Positions 22,944 to 34,974 of a stretch of 64,000 nt of DNA are shown here, piece by piece. This DNA comes from Monarcha castaneiventris obscurior. Taxonomy: Eukaryota; Chordata; Aves; Passeriformes; Monarchidae. The stretch spans positions 1,984,001 to 2,048,000 of the forward strand of contig JAMPIT010000437.1 of the NCBI GenBank assembly GCA_026261815.1, read 5' to 3'. Both the position numbers and the translations under genes were made by a program. How positions within the stretch are numbered: position 1 is the stretch's first letter; every line of letters starts with the position of its first letter. The notes beneath the pieces were generated by a model. That model was not told the DNA's origin and did not search any database. It saw only the letters and a list, made by a program, of their open reading frames with translations.

Positions 22944-23132
22944 GGAAATGCAAAATGTGAAGGAGGAACTGCAAAAAGTGAAGGAGGAAATGCAAAAAGT
23001 GAAGGAGGAAATGCAAAATGTGAAGGAGGAAATGCAAAATGTGAAGGAAGAAATGCAAAATGTGAAGGAGGAAATACAAAATGTGAAGGAGGAAATACAA
23101 AATGTGAAGGAGAAAATGCAAAAAGTGAAGGA
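22944..23132. repeat. 21-bp minisatellite, 9 units
   Basis: Nine contiguous 21-bp units of the type ggaaatgcaaaatgtgaagga end exactly at 23132. Because 21 is a multiple of 3, each frame repeats one heptapeptide; on the plus strand one frame gives VKEEMQN/K heptads. All neighbouring frames are open too, which is what a stop-free repeat unit produces. I treat it as a non-coding minisatellite. Confidence 0.92.
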
Positions 23133-24042
23133 ACGTTTTAGGTGCTCACCAACTTCCACGAGGTTTTTGGGCTTTGCTGCCTACAAAAACGTACTAAAAA
23201 AACGAGGGAGCTGATGTTATTCCCAAGAAGCTGGTCAGTCTCCACATGGATAATAAAGGGATGGAAAGGAGGTGGAATAACAAGTGCTGCTGGCAGAGAT
23301 GGATTGCTGGGCTGAGCTGCTCATGAGCAGCCCTGCTTTTAATGGCTCTGTGTTCAGCCACTTAAAATAGATCAGTGGGGACAATTTAGGACACTCCTAA
23401 ACATCCATTGTCACCCTGACGTGCCAAATATGCCACGGAAATAAAATAATAATTTTCCCCCACTCCTTCTGGGAATGCTCCGTGGCAAAGCAAGCTCATT
23501 TTTTAAGGAATTGTGCGAGTTTTCTTTATCTTAATGCTTTGTCCACGGTGGGTTTTGTTGGAGTTTTAATTCTCAGACTCTTTCTGGAGCTCTGGATTAA
23601 GCTGTGATGTTCCCTTGGAGACAAAGGTGGTATTTTATATTACATAATATGGCCTCGGTACTTTTTCTTAAACAACATCTAAATCAGCCTGGGATCTTTA
23701 CAGCAAAAGGGAGACTATAAAATATTGATGTTCCTGCTGGAAAAGTAGGTCTTTCAGATTAATTTTTTTTCATAAAGTAGAAAGCCAGGGATTTTTAAAT
23801 GACTGGAAGAGGCAGGCTGGTGAATTGAGCCAAGAAGCTGCAGGTTTGTGTTGGAGATGTTTTATTTTTTTACTCACACTGGTGGCCTCAACTCAGGCTG
23901 GTGAAACCTGAAATTCAAAGTTAAAACTTCTTCTTTATTTTCCCCAGGATATTAATAAAATTATAACCAGGCTTACCCTCCAGGATACCTTTATCTGCTC
24001 TGGGCACTGAAGTGCTGCTGAAATAGTTTTTAAACTGATTAA

Positions 24043-24060
24043 AACCTTTGATCAAAGGTT
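24043..24060. promoter_or_regulatory. 18-bp perfect palindrome of two TCF/LEF-like sites
   Basis: AACCTTTGATCAAAGGTT is self-complementary. Each half holds CCTTTGATC/GATCAAAGG, the high-affinity TCF/LEF core. The overlap means only one site could be occupied at a time, or a nuclear-receptor or other dimer may be the actual reader. Function is inferred from the motif only. Confidence 0.4.
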
Positions 24061-24250
24061 CAGCACAGCTGAAATGTGTTTGTATAGGTCTCACATTGTA
24101 CTCAAATTAAAAAAAAAATATAAAAAAAATAACAAGAGGTGGGTGTGAGCTTTGTGGTCGCAGTGTGTGGCTTTGAGAGAGGAGTTTGAAAAGCAGCAGC
24201 ACTTTCTGCTTGTCTTTAGAATAAAACGCGTGGAATTTTGTTCAGCCAGA

Positions 24251-24354
24251 GGAAACGGAGCCAATTATAAATAACTCCTTTATTTTTAGTGGAGTGGAAT
24301 AATAAGATGCACCACTCAAAGTGGCATTTGGGTGTCTTCAAATAATGTTTTTTT
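24251..24354 (+). repeat. Dispersed ~100-bp direct repeat, copy 2
   Basis: Partner of 20892-20994. Here the copy is not next to CR1, which argues that the repeated unit is not simply a CR1 flank. It ends in a T-run of 12 or more. Confidence 0.88.
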
Positions 24355-26126
24355 TTTTTCTTTCTACCCAAGCAAACACTGCAGAGAATTTATAAGTGAT
24401 TGGTTTTATCTTAGCTCAAGAGTTTGCTTTTTTCCTGCCATTATTCCTGGGTTTAATCAAAAACAGGGATCGAGTTGCTGTTCCTGGAGCTGTTTGAGGA
24501 GAGCTTGGGTAGTAGTGGAAATATTAAAGCAAACACAAAGCTAATAATATAAACACACAACAAAACGTGTGTGTGTTGTAAGGCAAAATGTGTGCTAGAG
24601 ATGGAATTATGACTGTGTGGAGAAAACCAGCTCAAGATTGAAAGATTCATTCATTATTTGCTGCAATTTTGGGGTGGTGGTCACCAAAAAAAATGATCTA
24701 AGAAGCTTGGGAAGTGTGTGGGGGTATTTTCTGAGGGAGTGAGGGTGCAGCAGCCTCTCCTGGGCACTGGAATTGCTCCTTCTCTCCTGATTATTCCCCT
24801 ATGGACCCTTCCTGAGGGATGCTCAGCTCTCCCCATCCTTGTTCTCAACACACCCAGAACTTCCCTCACCCTTTCCTCAGTTTCCCCCACTGAGAGTTGG
24901 AGCTGGGCCTTCAGCCAGAGCTCTCCTTTATAATATTTTATTTTCCCCTTTGGGTGATGAGAAAAGTGCACAAACCCATAGAATTCCCTGGATTTCCCTG
25001 TTCCAGTTTGCTGGGATGCTGATTTAATAATCTGGATTGTGCAAGAGTGAGAGGGGCCTGGTGGCAGTGTGGATCTATTTGATGTAATTGCCACTGGAAT
25101 ATATTTTTCTTGGAGAACTCTTGGACATGGAATCCCACAGTGTTTGTCAGCACTTTGTTAGGAGAGCGCAGAGGAGCTCCAGATGTTTTTCTGGAAGGAA
25201 TCAGCAAAAGGCACTGACAACTTTATTGGCTGCTGACGTGAACTTGGATCCATCCCTGCAATGCTTTTGGAAGGATGATGGAATTGCAACAACACAGCCC
25301 TGAGGTTAAAATCCAAATCAGGGAGTCTTTGCTGCATCTTGGATGAGCATTTTTAGCCAAAGCTTCCCAATGTTGCTCCTGATTTGGCCATTCCAATGAT
25401 CCATTTTGCTGCGAAAAATGCCAAGCCCGAATGGAAAATATTGGAAGAACGCTCGGAAACACAATTTGCAGGGCTAATTTATGTTTGTCCTGCACACCCT
25501 GACAGGATTTTTGCAGTGCTGGGCTGTAGCTTTATGCCCACTCAGTTTCCTTATCAGCTCTGTGCCAGTGCCTATCCCATAATTCTCTCTCTCACTGGAC
25601 CTGAGCCTGCTCAATTTACTTGAGCTGCCAGTGGCACCTCTCCCTTCCTTAAAACACAAGACTTTCCAATTTCCAGGAATGTTTACAGTCTCCTCCTAAT
25701 TTGGAGCAGGTGTTTGAGCCTCTCTCCTCTGCTGTGCAGCAGAAGGTTCATATATTTTTCATGATAGACGGAGACAAATCCTGGTGCTTGGGATGACCAT
25801 CTGTCAGTGGGCTTGTTCTCCTGGACTATAAATAAGACGATTTGGGGTTTGTTTTGATTTATTTGGTTGTGAACCTGGTGTTGATGAGGCATCCCACTTC
25901 CCATGTGGAGTTTTATGGTTGGTCATTGCCAACCTGCTTCGTTCCTTGATGGGATTTTTTTGTATTGGGATAATTCTGGTAAAAATCAGGTCATGGGAGT
26001 GTGAGCCAAAAAATCCCTGGGGTTTAATGTCTCTGTTTAAAACAGATGGAACTGTCCCATGATTCAGGATCACTCCTGTGGGATGTGCCCCAGAGTTTCC
26101 TGCTGACAGGAAATAAATAATAATAA

Positions 26127-26282
26127 AACCTTGGAAGAGGCTGTCCAAGGAATTGATGGAATCACTGTCCTTGGAAGAGTTAAAAAAATGTGCAGATGTG
26201 GCACTCAGGGACAGGACTCAGTGGTTGGGAACGGTTGGATTTGGTGATCTTGGAGGACTTTTCCAACCTCTGCGATAATGGG
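26127..26282 (+). mobile_element. CR1 LINE 3'-end fragment
   Basis: Sense-orientation order: ccttggaagaggctgtccaa, gttaaaaaaatgtgcagatg, tggcactcagggacaggact, tcagtggttggg and gatcttggaggacttttcca. The 'tggcactcaggga' signature marks a subfamily different from the copies at 18540 and 59657. The terminal octamer is eroded to tgcgataatggg. Confidence 0.85.
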
Positions 26283-29129
26283 AGATTTTAGAAGGGGCTT
26301 TTGGTCCCGCTGGAATTTTTGTGCTTTTCCAGGGATGATGTTTAAACCTTCTGGGTGCTCCTTGGTGCTATCTGAGCTCATCCTGCTCTCTGCATCTCAT
26401 CCCCTTCCCTGGAGAGACTGAAATTCCCAAACTCATCTGTCCAGCTCACGGCATCCCCCATGGTGGCCCCTCTGCTGCCTTTTGGATTCCTCTGTTTTTT
26501 CCAGCATCCTCACCACTTTCATGGCTATTTTCAGGGCACGGATTCTACCCTGAGCAGGGTTGAAGATGTTCTGGTGTTTGCTTGTGAAACCAAGTGGCTG
26601 TGGGACCTTCATGATGGGTTCCCTCCAAAAAACAGAGTTCCTGATGGAAATCCCCTGTGGGAAAGGGCAGGGAGGTTCAGAGGTGATGCCATCACCCAGC
26701 AGGAAGCTGGGAGTCTGTAAGGAGTCTGAAATCCCAGTGGTTTTGGCACAGTTTGCTGGTTTTTTTGAACTTGATTAATAATGGAGTGTCATTAATGTGC
26801 CTCTGAGCGTGCTAACACAGCTGCAGCTATTGTGTTTTAGGAAGGGAACAGATCTTGTATCCCTGCCCCAAGAAATCTTATGGGAAATTTTCCAAGAGCT
26901 CCTTAATAGCAGAGCCTAAATATCCATTGCACTCCAAGAACGAGCACTCTAGGCTCTGCTTAATTGTTCTGGCAATTAATTTGCTACAAGAGCGCTTCCA
27001 AAGGAGCAGGTGGGCCAAGGCTGTGGGGAGGTGAGATTGTATCAACCTCCATCCAATCTTCCCTCATCCCATCCGAAATGATCCCTGCAAACCTGCTGGA
27101 GAAGGGCATGGATCCTGCAGGACAGGTCCTGGTGAGTTGGAGTGAAACCTTTCCTGTGGCTGTGCATTTGAGGGGATGTTTGGAATGAGTTTCTGTACTT
27201 TGGAGGTACAAAAAGCTCTTCCCTAAATCCCTGTGTCATCATGGAGGCTCTCCTGCCTTTCCATAGTTTATATGTGGATAATTGCTTACCCTTGGAATTC
27301 CAGCTGGTGCTGATGGCTCCTTTTTCCCAGAGAAAAGAGCATTGAGGAAGAGTAGAGAAAGGTGGGGTTTGGTTTTCAGGGAAGATCCCCCTCCCTGCAC
27401 CAGGATTTGACCAGAGAAGGGTCTGGCCAGGTGAAATTCTGTCCTTGCCATCCATGGCTTTTTTCTTTTTTTCCAGGAGCAGAAGAAATGGTTCTTCAAA
27501 TAGAACTGAAGAGATTTTTCAGAGCTTTTCTTGCAGTTCAATGCAAAGTAGGATTTGGGAGACGTGTGCTGGAATGAAGGGGATCTGGGCATGTGGAGCA
27601 CTTGGGCAGATCTGAGCATCTCAGCTGCAGAAGGAAAGAAAATTCATCACTGCCAAGTCCTTGGTGTCGTTAACTCATGGATTGGAGTTTGGCTCTTCAT
27701 TCCCCAGCATGTCTAATTTTGGTCCTGTGGAAATAAAATAATTATTATTAGTTCCCATAATTCCAGTGTATTTCAGTCAGGTGGAAAAGAACAAGCAACG
27801 TTTTTGACTGGTTTGACTGATGGATGCTAGGAAATAAAATATAACTTCTGCTAGAAAAGGATAAAAATAAAGAATAGGGTTGTTCTTCTTCATCGATTTC
27901 CAGGGTAGTTCAGAATAAATAACTTGGGGAAGTTTGGCACAGAAAACCTCAAGAGCAGAAATCCTTTTTGTGTGGTTTTATCTCAGTCTAATACAATAAT
28001 TTGGCAATTAAGCTCTTTCTTGGTATTTTGTGGTGAGATGGCCACTACTGGTCTAAAAATTGAGCTGTGATGTCTCCTACAAGAGACACTCTTGAGGTGT
28101 TCAGATCCAGGAGAAAGTTGTCTGAGGTATTTGCTTAGTGTGGCCTCTTCCTCAATGAGTATTTTGTTCCATTTTCTTCTCTGAGTGCAGGACCTGCTTA
28201 GGGGACTAAAAGCTTGAATTTTTTGGACATAGTCAGCCCTTTCCTTCCCTTGACATGGTGCCACCATCACAAATGAAGTAGAACATCTTCAGGTCCTTCA
28301 GTGTGTGAAGTAAAGCTCCAATTTGTGCTGATTTTACATCCAAGGGCAACAGTGCCCTCGCTGCTTTTGCTTCCTGGCGTGCTCAGAATTTGTGCATTTT
28401 GCAAGAAATGGCAGAGTTATCTCAGCCTGCAGCTGAGAGCATCTCGCTAATATTAAGCTCTCATTTGGGAAGGTATTCCAAAAAACAAGACTTTTCAAAA
28501 AAGAGGGATAATGGGTGGAACTGAGTTCTGCAAAGAGAGAAAATTTGGTAGGAATCAAGGAATGGAATATTTCACCTCTTCTGCCGTGATCTCTGTTTTG
28601 AAGTCTGTAATTGTTTGACTGCATTTAAATGTTTTTCTGTAGGGTTTTATTCTCTATCTAGACACATCAGGAAAGAAGAAATTAGCTACCTACTCTTCAA
28701 GTGACCAAAGGGGCAGCTGGAAATAAATTAGGTGTACAGTTAAAAATTTAAACAGAATCTGTGTCTATGCCGTGCCTCCATGAACAGAAACGTGGATCAC
28801 TTGGCAGAACTTTTGGAATTCATGTCTCCACTGTCCTGCCTGCCCTTGAAGCTAAATTGTGAAGCTCTGGAGAAGAGGAATGTCCTCCTGGTGCTGCCCA
28901 GTGCCCTGGGATGACTTTGGAATTTGTTATTCCCGTGTCCTGACTGACTGCAGGAGAGCAGTGAGGGGAGCACGTTCCCACTGCCAGGATGGAAAGGGTC
29001 AAGGGCTGCAGAGCAGCTCAGAAATGTAGGATGAGGGTTGTAAATCTTGGATCTGGCACTCCTGGATCTTTTCTTTGTGCTAAATTAATTGGGTTGTTCA
29101 CCTCTGCAGTGAGAGCTTTGCAGTTGTGG
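26283..29129. other. Unique non-coding DNA
   Basis: No interspersed repeat recognised. Minus-strand frames at 27983-28270 and 28334-28624 lie close together and have protein-like composition, but no domain is recognised and no splice pattern links them. Overlapping frames at 27042-27619 (-) and 27362-27577 (+) are shadows. Confidence 0.45.
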
Positions 29130-29275
29130 TGCTGGAGCATGTCCAGGGCAGGGAACGGAGCTGGGAAGGGGCTGGAGCCCCAGGAGAGGCTGAGGGAGCT
29201 GGGAAAGGGCTGGAGAATTCCTGAGGGAGCTGGGAAAGGGGCTCAGCCTGGAGAAAAGGAGGATCCAGAAGGGAA
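29130..29275 (+). mobile_element. CR1 LINE fragment with internal duplication
   Basis: Sense-orientation CR1 from the gtccagggcagggaacggag block through 'ggctgagggagctgg' to ctcagcctggagaaaaggag. The phrase gagggagctgggaaaggg occurs twice inside it (around 29190 and 29224), indicating a local duplication. It breaks off after 29262-29275. Confidence 0.8.
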
Positions 29276-29369
29276 AAGCTCTGCAGCAGAGTCTTCCCCA
29301 AACTTCCCTCACTTTCTTTTCCCCTCATGTTTTCTCCCACATTTTTATTTTCCCCTCACACCCTGAGGG

Positions 29370-29805
29370 GCCGGAGCGAGTCTGGGGAAGGGAGCGGAGC
29401 TGGGAAGGGGCTGGAGAATCCCTGAGGGAGCTGGGAAAGGGGCTCAGCCTGGAGAAAAGGAGGCTCAGGGGGGACCTTGTGGCTCTGCACAAGTCCCTGA
29501 CAGGAGGGGGCAGCCAGGAGGGATTTGGGATCTGCTCCCAGGGAACAGGGACGGGAGGAGAGGGAACGGCCTCAGGCTGGGCCAGGGGTGGCTCAGGGTG
29601 GACATCAGCAGGAATTTCCCCATGGAAAGGGTGCTCAGGCCTTGGAGCTGCCCAGGGAGATTTGGAGTGCCCATCCCTGGAGGTGTCCAAGGAAGGCCTG
29701 GAGGTGGCACTCAGAGCTCTGGGCTGGGGACAAGGTGGGCATCGGGCACAGCTTGGACTCCATGGTCCTTGAGGGCTTTTCCAACCTCAGGGATCCTGGG
29801 ATTTG
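29370..29805 (+). mobile_element. CR1 LINE 3' fragment, longer copy
   Basis: This begins with nearly the same words as 29130-29275 (gggaagggagcggagctggg). It then runs on through ggaggctcaggggggacctt, gtggctctgcacaagtccct, 'gggaggagagggaacggcct', gtgctcaggccttggagctg, the gtgcccatccctggaggtgt block and a final 'gagggcttttccaacctcag'. It is the most complete CR1 in the window, with a G-quadruplex motif at 29541-29564. The pair suggests two insertions or a duplication of the shared head. Confidence 0.88.
29541..29564 (+). other. Putative G-quadruplex motif in CR1
   Basis: Four GGG runs at 29541, 29548, 29553 and 29562 with loops of 4, 2 and 6 bases. It lies in a copy of CR1, so the motif may recur in other copies of this subfamily. 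Confidence 0.65.
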
Positions 29806-32800
29806 TTTACCCAGCTGAGTGTTCCTTGCCCTCCCTCACCCCAGGGTCCTCCCCACCCTGTCCCAGTGCTGTGCCAGTATTATTTCTAATTTATTCTATA
29901 TAATATTATTTATAATTCATGGCAACAGCAGATGGAAAAATTGCTTCCCCAAAGTGTTGAGGTGGAACAGCAGCAGGACAAACACCTCCCACCTCCAGCA
30001 GGGAGGTGCATGGAGGTCAGCAATCAGGATGGTCTCTCCGAGGTAAATCCATGCATTTTCCTGCTGCAGGAGCAGCCCAGCTCTGTAATAAGCAGAGCTC
30101 CAGTGATTTGGAACCTCCCACTTCACCTAAGCCCTCGTATCTTGTTTTCCTTAGCATTTCCTTAACCTTCAAAGAGGAATGGATTAACTTTTTAAGTAGG
30201 AATGTGCTGGCAACTATCAGAACTTGTGTTTACCACCCTGAAAAAAAACTTGTCAGGAGAATAACTTTAGAAGAGGAGGGAATGATTCCTTGCTTAATTA
30301 TACATTAAAAAATGGTAAATTTATTCCTGCAGATTATTTAAAACAAATTATTCAGTCACCCTCAGGGAGCACTGTGAAACGGGGAGCGCTTGGGCTCTTC
30401 TGCTGGAACAGAATCCTCCTCCCCTGGGCTCTGGGTGAGAGTGTGAACTGGGATTAGACCATGGAAACTGGGAATAGGTGAGGAGCAAAGGATCACATCA
30501 GCTCTTAATCATCACAGTCCTGTTATGAGGGAGTGAGTTTGCTGCTCCTGTGCTTATCTCATATTGATTAACACAGGTTTGCTCTTGGCTTGTGCTACGT
30601 GTGACAGTAGAAGCCCCCAAAGTGCCACCATCTGCTGTGGGGGAGAGAAAAGTGGGAATAAAACACTCTCAGGGCGAAGTTTAGGAATGATCCCAATGTT
30701 ATTTGTGACCTGGAAGGTCTTTTCTGGAGGGTGAGAAATCCCTTCACAGCTCCCTGCTTTGTTGATCCCTTCAGAAGGAGGCTCAGTCTTGGGGTTTTTT
30801 CTGTTTAATCTGGAATCTCTTTTTGTCCTTGGCTGGATTTTCCCACAGGAGGCAGCTCCAAGATTGCATTCAGGGTGTGAGAGGACAAACAGCCAAATTT
30901 GAAGTGCTCAACATTCGCCCAGAAGACAAATTTTTCAGGGTAACTAACAAAAATAATTTGTTAGTCAATATTGGTTTTGAGTTTTAGGAAGCCAAGTGGA
31001 GTCTGGGATGGGCATTTTGTGTAGGAAACTCTCTCCTGCCCCATTTTTCAGAAAACATGACATATATAAAAACAATAAAGTGATTTTTTTTTCCGTACAA
31101 TAAAAGATCTTTAAGCCCAGTTCCCAGAAGTATGGGTAGAAGTATGGAAAGTGTTCTCCAATAATAAGTTTGCCATTTTGTTTTATTTGCAGGATGACAA
31201 TGCTGAGTAATCACAGAACACTATTTACAAAATTAAACCAACAGCAGTGCCTGCAATTGAAAGAATTAATATATCCACACACTCCAAAACAAACCCCCAA
31301 ACAAATCAGAGAGAATTCATTTGTTTGACAGCCATACAAAGCGAATAATAAAGTGGAAAAACCCCGAGTTTGGAGTTATTTGGCTGGGAATAATTTGAGA
31401 AAGGGAGAGAGAAGGTGGGGGGAGGAGGAGGAAAGGTAAAAAAGCAGTGTTTTAAATTAAATTGCAGCTTAAATTGGAGCATTCTTACAGGATGAGCTGC
31501 ATGAGGTTACAGGTGTGTTTTTTTAAAATTCTTTGCAGTGGTTTCCAGCTCATCCTTTCCATCATCTCTTAGTTTTAGGCAGAATGTGTCAATGAAGGGT
31601 TTTTCTTCTGGGTGAGATCTGGACTTTGTGTTTTGCATTTCTGGTGTTCCTTGGCAGAGGGAGCAGTAAGGGATGAGCTGCAGCCCTGGAACTCTGAGGA
31701 GGTTTTGGGCTCCTCCCCATTTTGAGGTGAACAGGTAGAAATTGGGCAGGTTGGTAAAGGTGTGTTATAAAATAAGTTTATTTCTGTGTATTTTGGTGAG
31801 TTGGGACCTCTCTGAAAAGTCAGGACACTGCACCCGCTGAGGTTTTAGCGAAGTATTCTCTGTGTGCCTGATTTTCTGCATCACCTTCGTCCTAATAAAT
31901 ACAGATAACTGGAATTTTATTCTTTTTCAGGCTTAGCAAGAGAGGAGTTAGCACTTCTCACACGCATGCACTGATTCCCACCTGGATTATTGCTCCCAGT
32001 TTTCCAGGAGTGTTTTTATCTGCTCGCATTTGATGAAGTTAAAATCCGCCCCTGACTGTGTGGGCCAACATCAGCCACACCCTCCCGATCTTTTTGATGA
32101 GGAATTGCTTTAGAATCTTTGGTTGAAAACTTGGCAATTTCTTACCATCAGTGTTTTTATTTCTCATTTCTTTCACTTTGTATTTTTTTTCCATTTGCTG
32201 TACTAAAACTGGCATGACTCAACGTTTTCCTCAAGTTTTTTATTAACCATGGACATGAAGATTTAAAACATCACCCGGCCTAAAGGTAGAATTATTTCAC
32301 TCCTGACTATTTTGGTGTTGGCATCCAAACAATTCAGTGAGTAGGACTAAAATCCTGACAGCTCCTCTTTAGGAAAGCCTGGGAGTGTTGCAGGCTGAGG
32401 TTAACCGTAGTAGCTTTTCTCTCTTCCCTGGTTTTAATCAATGCCTCGGGGCATTGCATTTGGTTCAATCAAGCAGCAGACAAAATGCAATGCACTGCTA
32501 ACCTCCCAAGTCTGTGCACCAAGTTTCTTCATAAAATATGCATGCAGAACACAGAGCTGTAATGATAATGATCCTCTCTGGGTTATTCCATAAAAGATTC
32601 AGCATTTTAGGGTCTGTAGGCTTTGATTTTGAGGGTTTTTTTTTTTTTTTGCAAGGAGTTCCAAGGATTTTCCTTTTGTATTTGTTTATTTTTAATGAAC
32701 TTCCTATTAGCATATGAAAGTCCTATTAACATCCACTGTGCTGAGCACTCACTTTAGCTTTGTTTCTACTGCTGGGACTTACTTAGCTGGGACAAATGTG

Positions 32801-33310
32801 TAATAAAGGCCTGCAGATGGCATTCTTGGTCAGCCTTTAAAGCCAGTCCTAGCTGCACAACAGCTCCCTTTTTGTGCCGAGGTGGGAGATGAGTTGGAAT
32901 TTCGGATGCTGCCTTTCCCCGTGCAGGTGTTGCATGTGCTGGGTGGAATCCATTGGGGCATTTCTGCAGAGCCTGGGGGTGATAAGGATAAGATAAGAAG
33001 TGCAGGGAGCTCTCCTGATAACTACTGAAGTGATTTCTGCTGCTGCCTGGGTCTGACACCGACATAATCTGGAGTTAAAGATGTTCCCTGCTAAAGCCTG
33101 GAGCACAGAGGCAGAGGTGCTGCTCCAGTTCCTTTTTTCTCCCTGGAGAACAGGGTTTTTCAGGTAGCACAAGGGGTATTTATAGGAATACATGGCTGAT
33201 TCCTGCTTGCAGCCCCAAATGTCCCAGCACAGTTACTAACCACACTGAAGATGGGAAAACCTTTCCAGAGTGAGGTGCAGGATTGTGCTGGGGGCTGGGA
33301 ACGTGGCAGC
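29806..33310. other. Unique AT-rich non-coding DNA
   Basis: No exon or interspersed repeat recognised. It includes an 11-bp inverted repeat, gcattgcattt (32451-32461) and aaatgcaatgc (32483-32493), with a 21-base spacer. A T-run lies at 32637-32650. Confidence 0.5.
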
Positions 33311-33480
33311 CACAGGATCACGGAGTCATTTTGGTTGGAGAAGACCTCCAAGACAATCAAGTCCAATCTTTGACCAAATACCACAATTCCCCCTAAACCA
33401 CATCACAAAGTGCCCCTGTGAGAGCCAATTCCACAGGATTTTTCCCAAAACGCTCAGTCTGTGGACAGTGCTCTGTGAGA
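33311..33480 (-). mobile_element. CR1 LINE 3'-end fragment, old
   Basis: cacaggatcacggagtcatt, the eroded octamer tail, is followed by 'ttggttggagaagacctcca', aatcaagtccaatctttgac and ccctaaaccacatcac. The last block marks the 'taaaccatgtcc' CR1 type. Confidence 0.75.
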
Positions 33481-34013
33481 CTGTTACCTAGGGAGGCTTT
33501 AATGGAACAAACTGGGGAGTCAGTGGTTTTGCCAAACATTTGAAACTTCTTTCAGGCAAAAAATATCATATCCTCACCCTTGCCATAGTTCAGCAGCTTC
33601 CAGGGAACACCCCTGTCCTGTTTCTTTTCCAGTGATGATAACATGGACCCAGTTTCTCTTCCTAAACCTAATATTAGTGGATTCAGCTTGATAACTAAAA
33701 TCAAATTCCCAGTTGTCCCTAGATGAATTTCCATGTGGTAGAAGCTATTTGTGTGTGCATTTTGGGGGCTGCCTCCTAATTCCTTTGAATATCCCATTTG
33801 CAGGGCTCTGTCCTGCTCTTTGATCCACTTTTCCCATGTGGTTTCTGTTTCTCAAACCCAAGGAAACCCTTTTGATCAAACCTGGATCTTTTCTACTTTT
33901 TACATGAAAGAACTGCGATTGTCAACCAGGATCTTACCTTTGGATAAAGTCACAACCACCACCACCACATCCTCGGCCTGGGCACAGCAAATGGGGCCAG
34001 GGATTGAATTGCA

Positions 34014-34400
34014 GCATTGTGGAATGGTTTGGGGTGGAAGGGACCTTAAATCCCACCCAGTGCCACCCCTGTTGTGGGGACACCTCCCACTATCCCAGGT
34101 TGCTCCAAGCCCCAATGTCCTGCCTGGCCTTGGGCACTGCCAGGGATCCAGGGGCAGCCACAGCTGCTCTGGGCACCCTGTGCCAGGGCCTGCCCACCCT
34201 CACAGGGAGGAATTCCTTCCCAATATCCCATCTAAACCCCTTCTCTTGTCACTTTGAAGCCATTCCCCCTGTACTGCCACTCCATCCCTTGTGAACAGTC
34301 TCTCTCCGTCTTTCCTGTAACTCCTTCAGGAAGGTCACAATTGGTCACCCCAAATTTTCTCATCTCCTGGCTGATTGGATGGTGCCCCAGCAGGAGATGC
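34014..34400 (-). mobile_element. CR1 LINE 3'-end fragment, long
   Basis: Minus-orientation CR1: ttgtggaatggtttggggtg, aagggaccttaaatcccacc, ggttgctccaagccccaatg, gccagggatccaggggcagc, 'tgtgccagggcctgcccacc', aggaattccttcccaatatc, tccttcaggaaggtcacaat and tggtcaccccaaattttctc. At about 390 bp it is one of the longest copies here. Its 3' terminus is intact, and its 5' end fades near 34400. Confidence 0.88.
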
Positions 34401-34974
34401 AGTGCAGGGGACCTGCTCCCCACATCCCAGCCTTGCCTGGTGTTCTTGGAGGTGTTCTTGGAGGTTTCCTTTGCAGGAAGCCTCTGAAAGTGTAATTATC
34501 ATATAAAGCACCCCAGAGGTCTGGCTGGGCCCAGCTGGGGCCAGGTCAACAGCAAACCCCATGTGTGGAAATAAATCCCCCTGAACACGACTGCAGAGGT
34601 AACCCTGAGTAGGAGAGGAGAGACAGGAAATATTCCTTTATTATCTGAAGTCATAGGCAGAGTGAAATGTCCTTAATGGACAGACACAGCAGGATAATGT
34701 TGGGTTAGGATGAGCTGCAGTTTGAGTGATATAATGGGATATGATTGACTTTCTTTGGGGATTTCTTTCGTGGCTTCTCTTCAGGAGACCTTGTTTTAAT
34801 TGTCAGATGAGCTGAGCAGCAGTGGCGAGGTGCTTGTGCAAGGTCACTGTGGGCTGTGCTGAAAGACAAAGGAGGAAAAGCCACAAAACAGAGACAGTTT
34901 CAGTCTTGGGCTGTGTCTGGCACTGAGCTGTGCAACAAAACCTCCAGGAGGAGAAGGGAGGGTGAGTCTGGAGC

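Larger units (their letters stand above)
23133..26126. other. Unique non-coding DNA with one dispersed repeat copy
   Basis: Contains the second copy of the ~100-bp repeat (24251-24354), a TCF/LEF-like palindrome (24043-24060) and A-rich runs near 24110-24130. No exon recognised; overlapping open frames at 24681-25094 (-) and 24718-25027 (+) have no domain. Confidence 0.5.
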
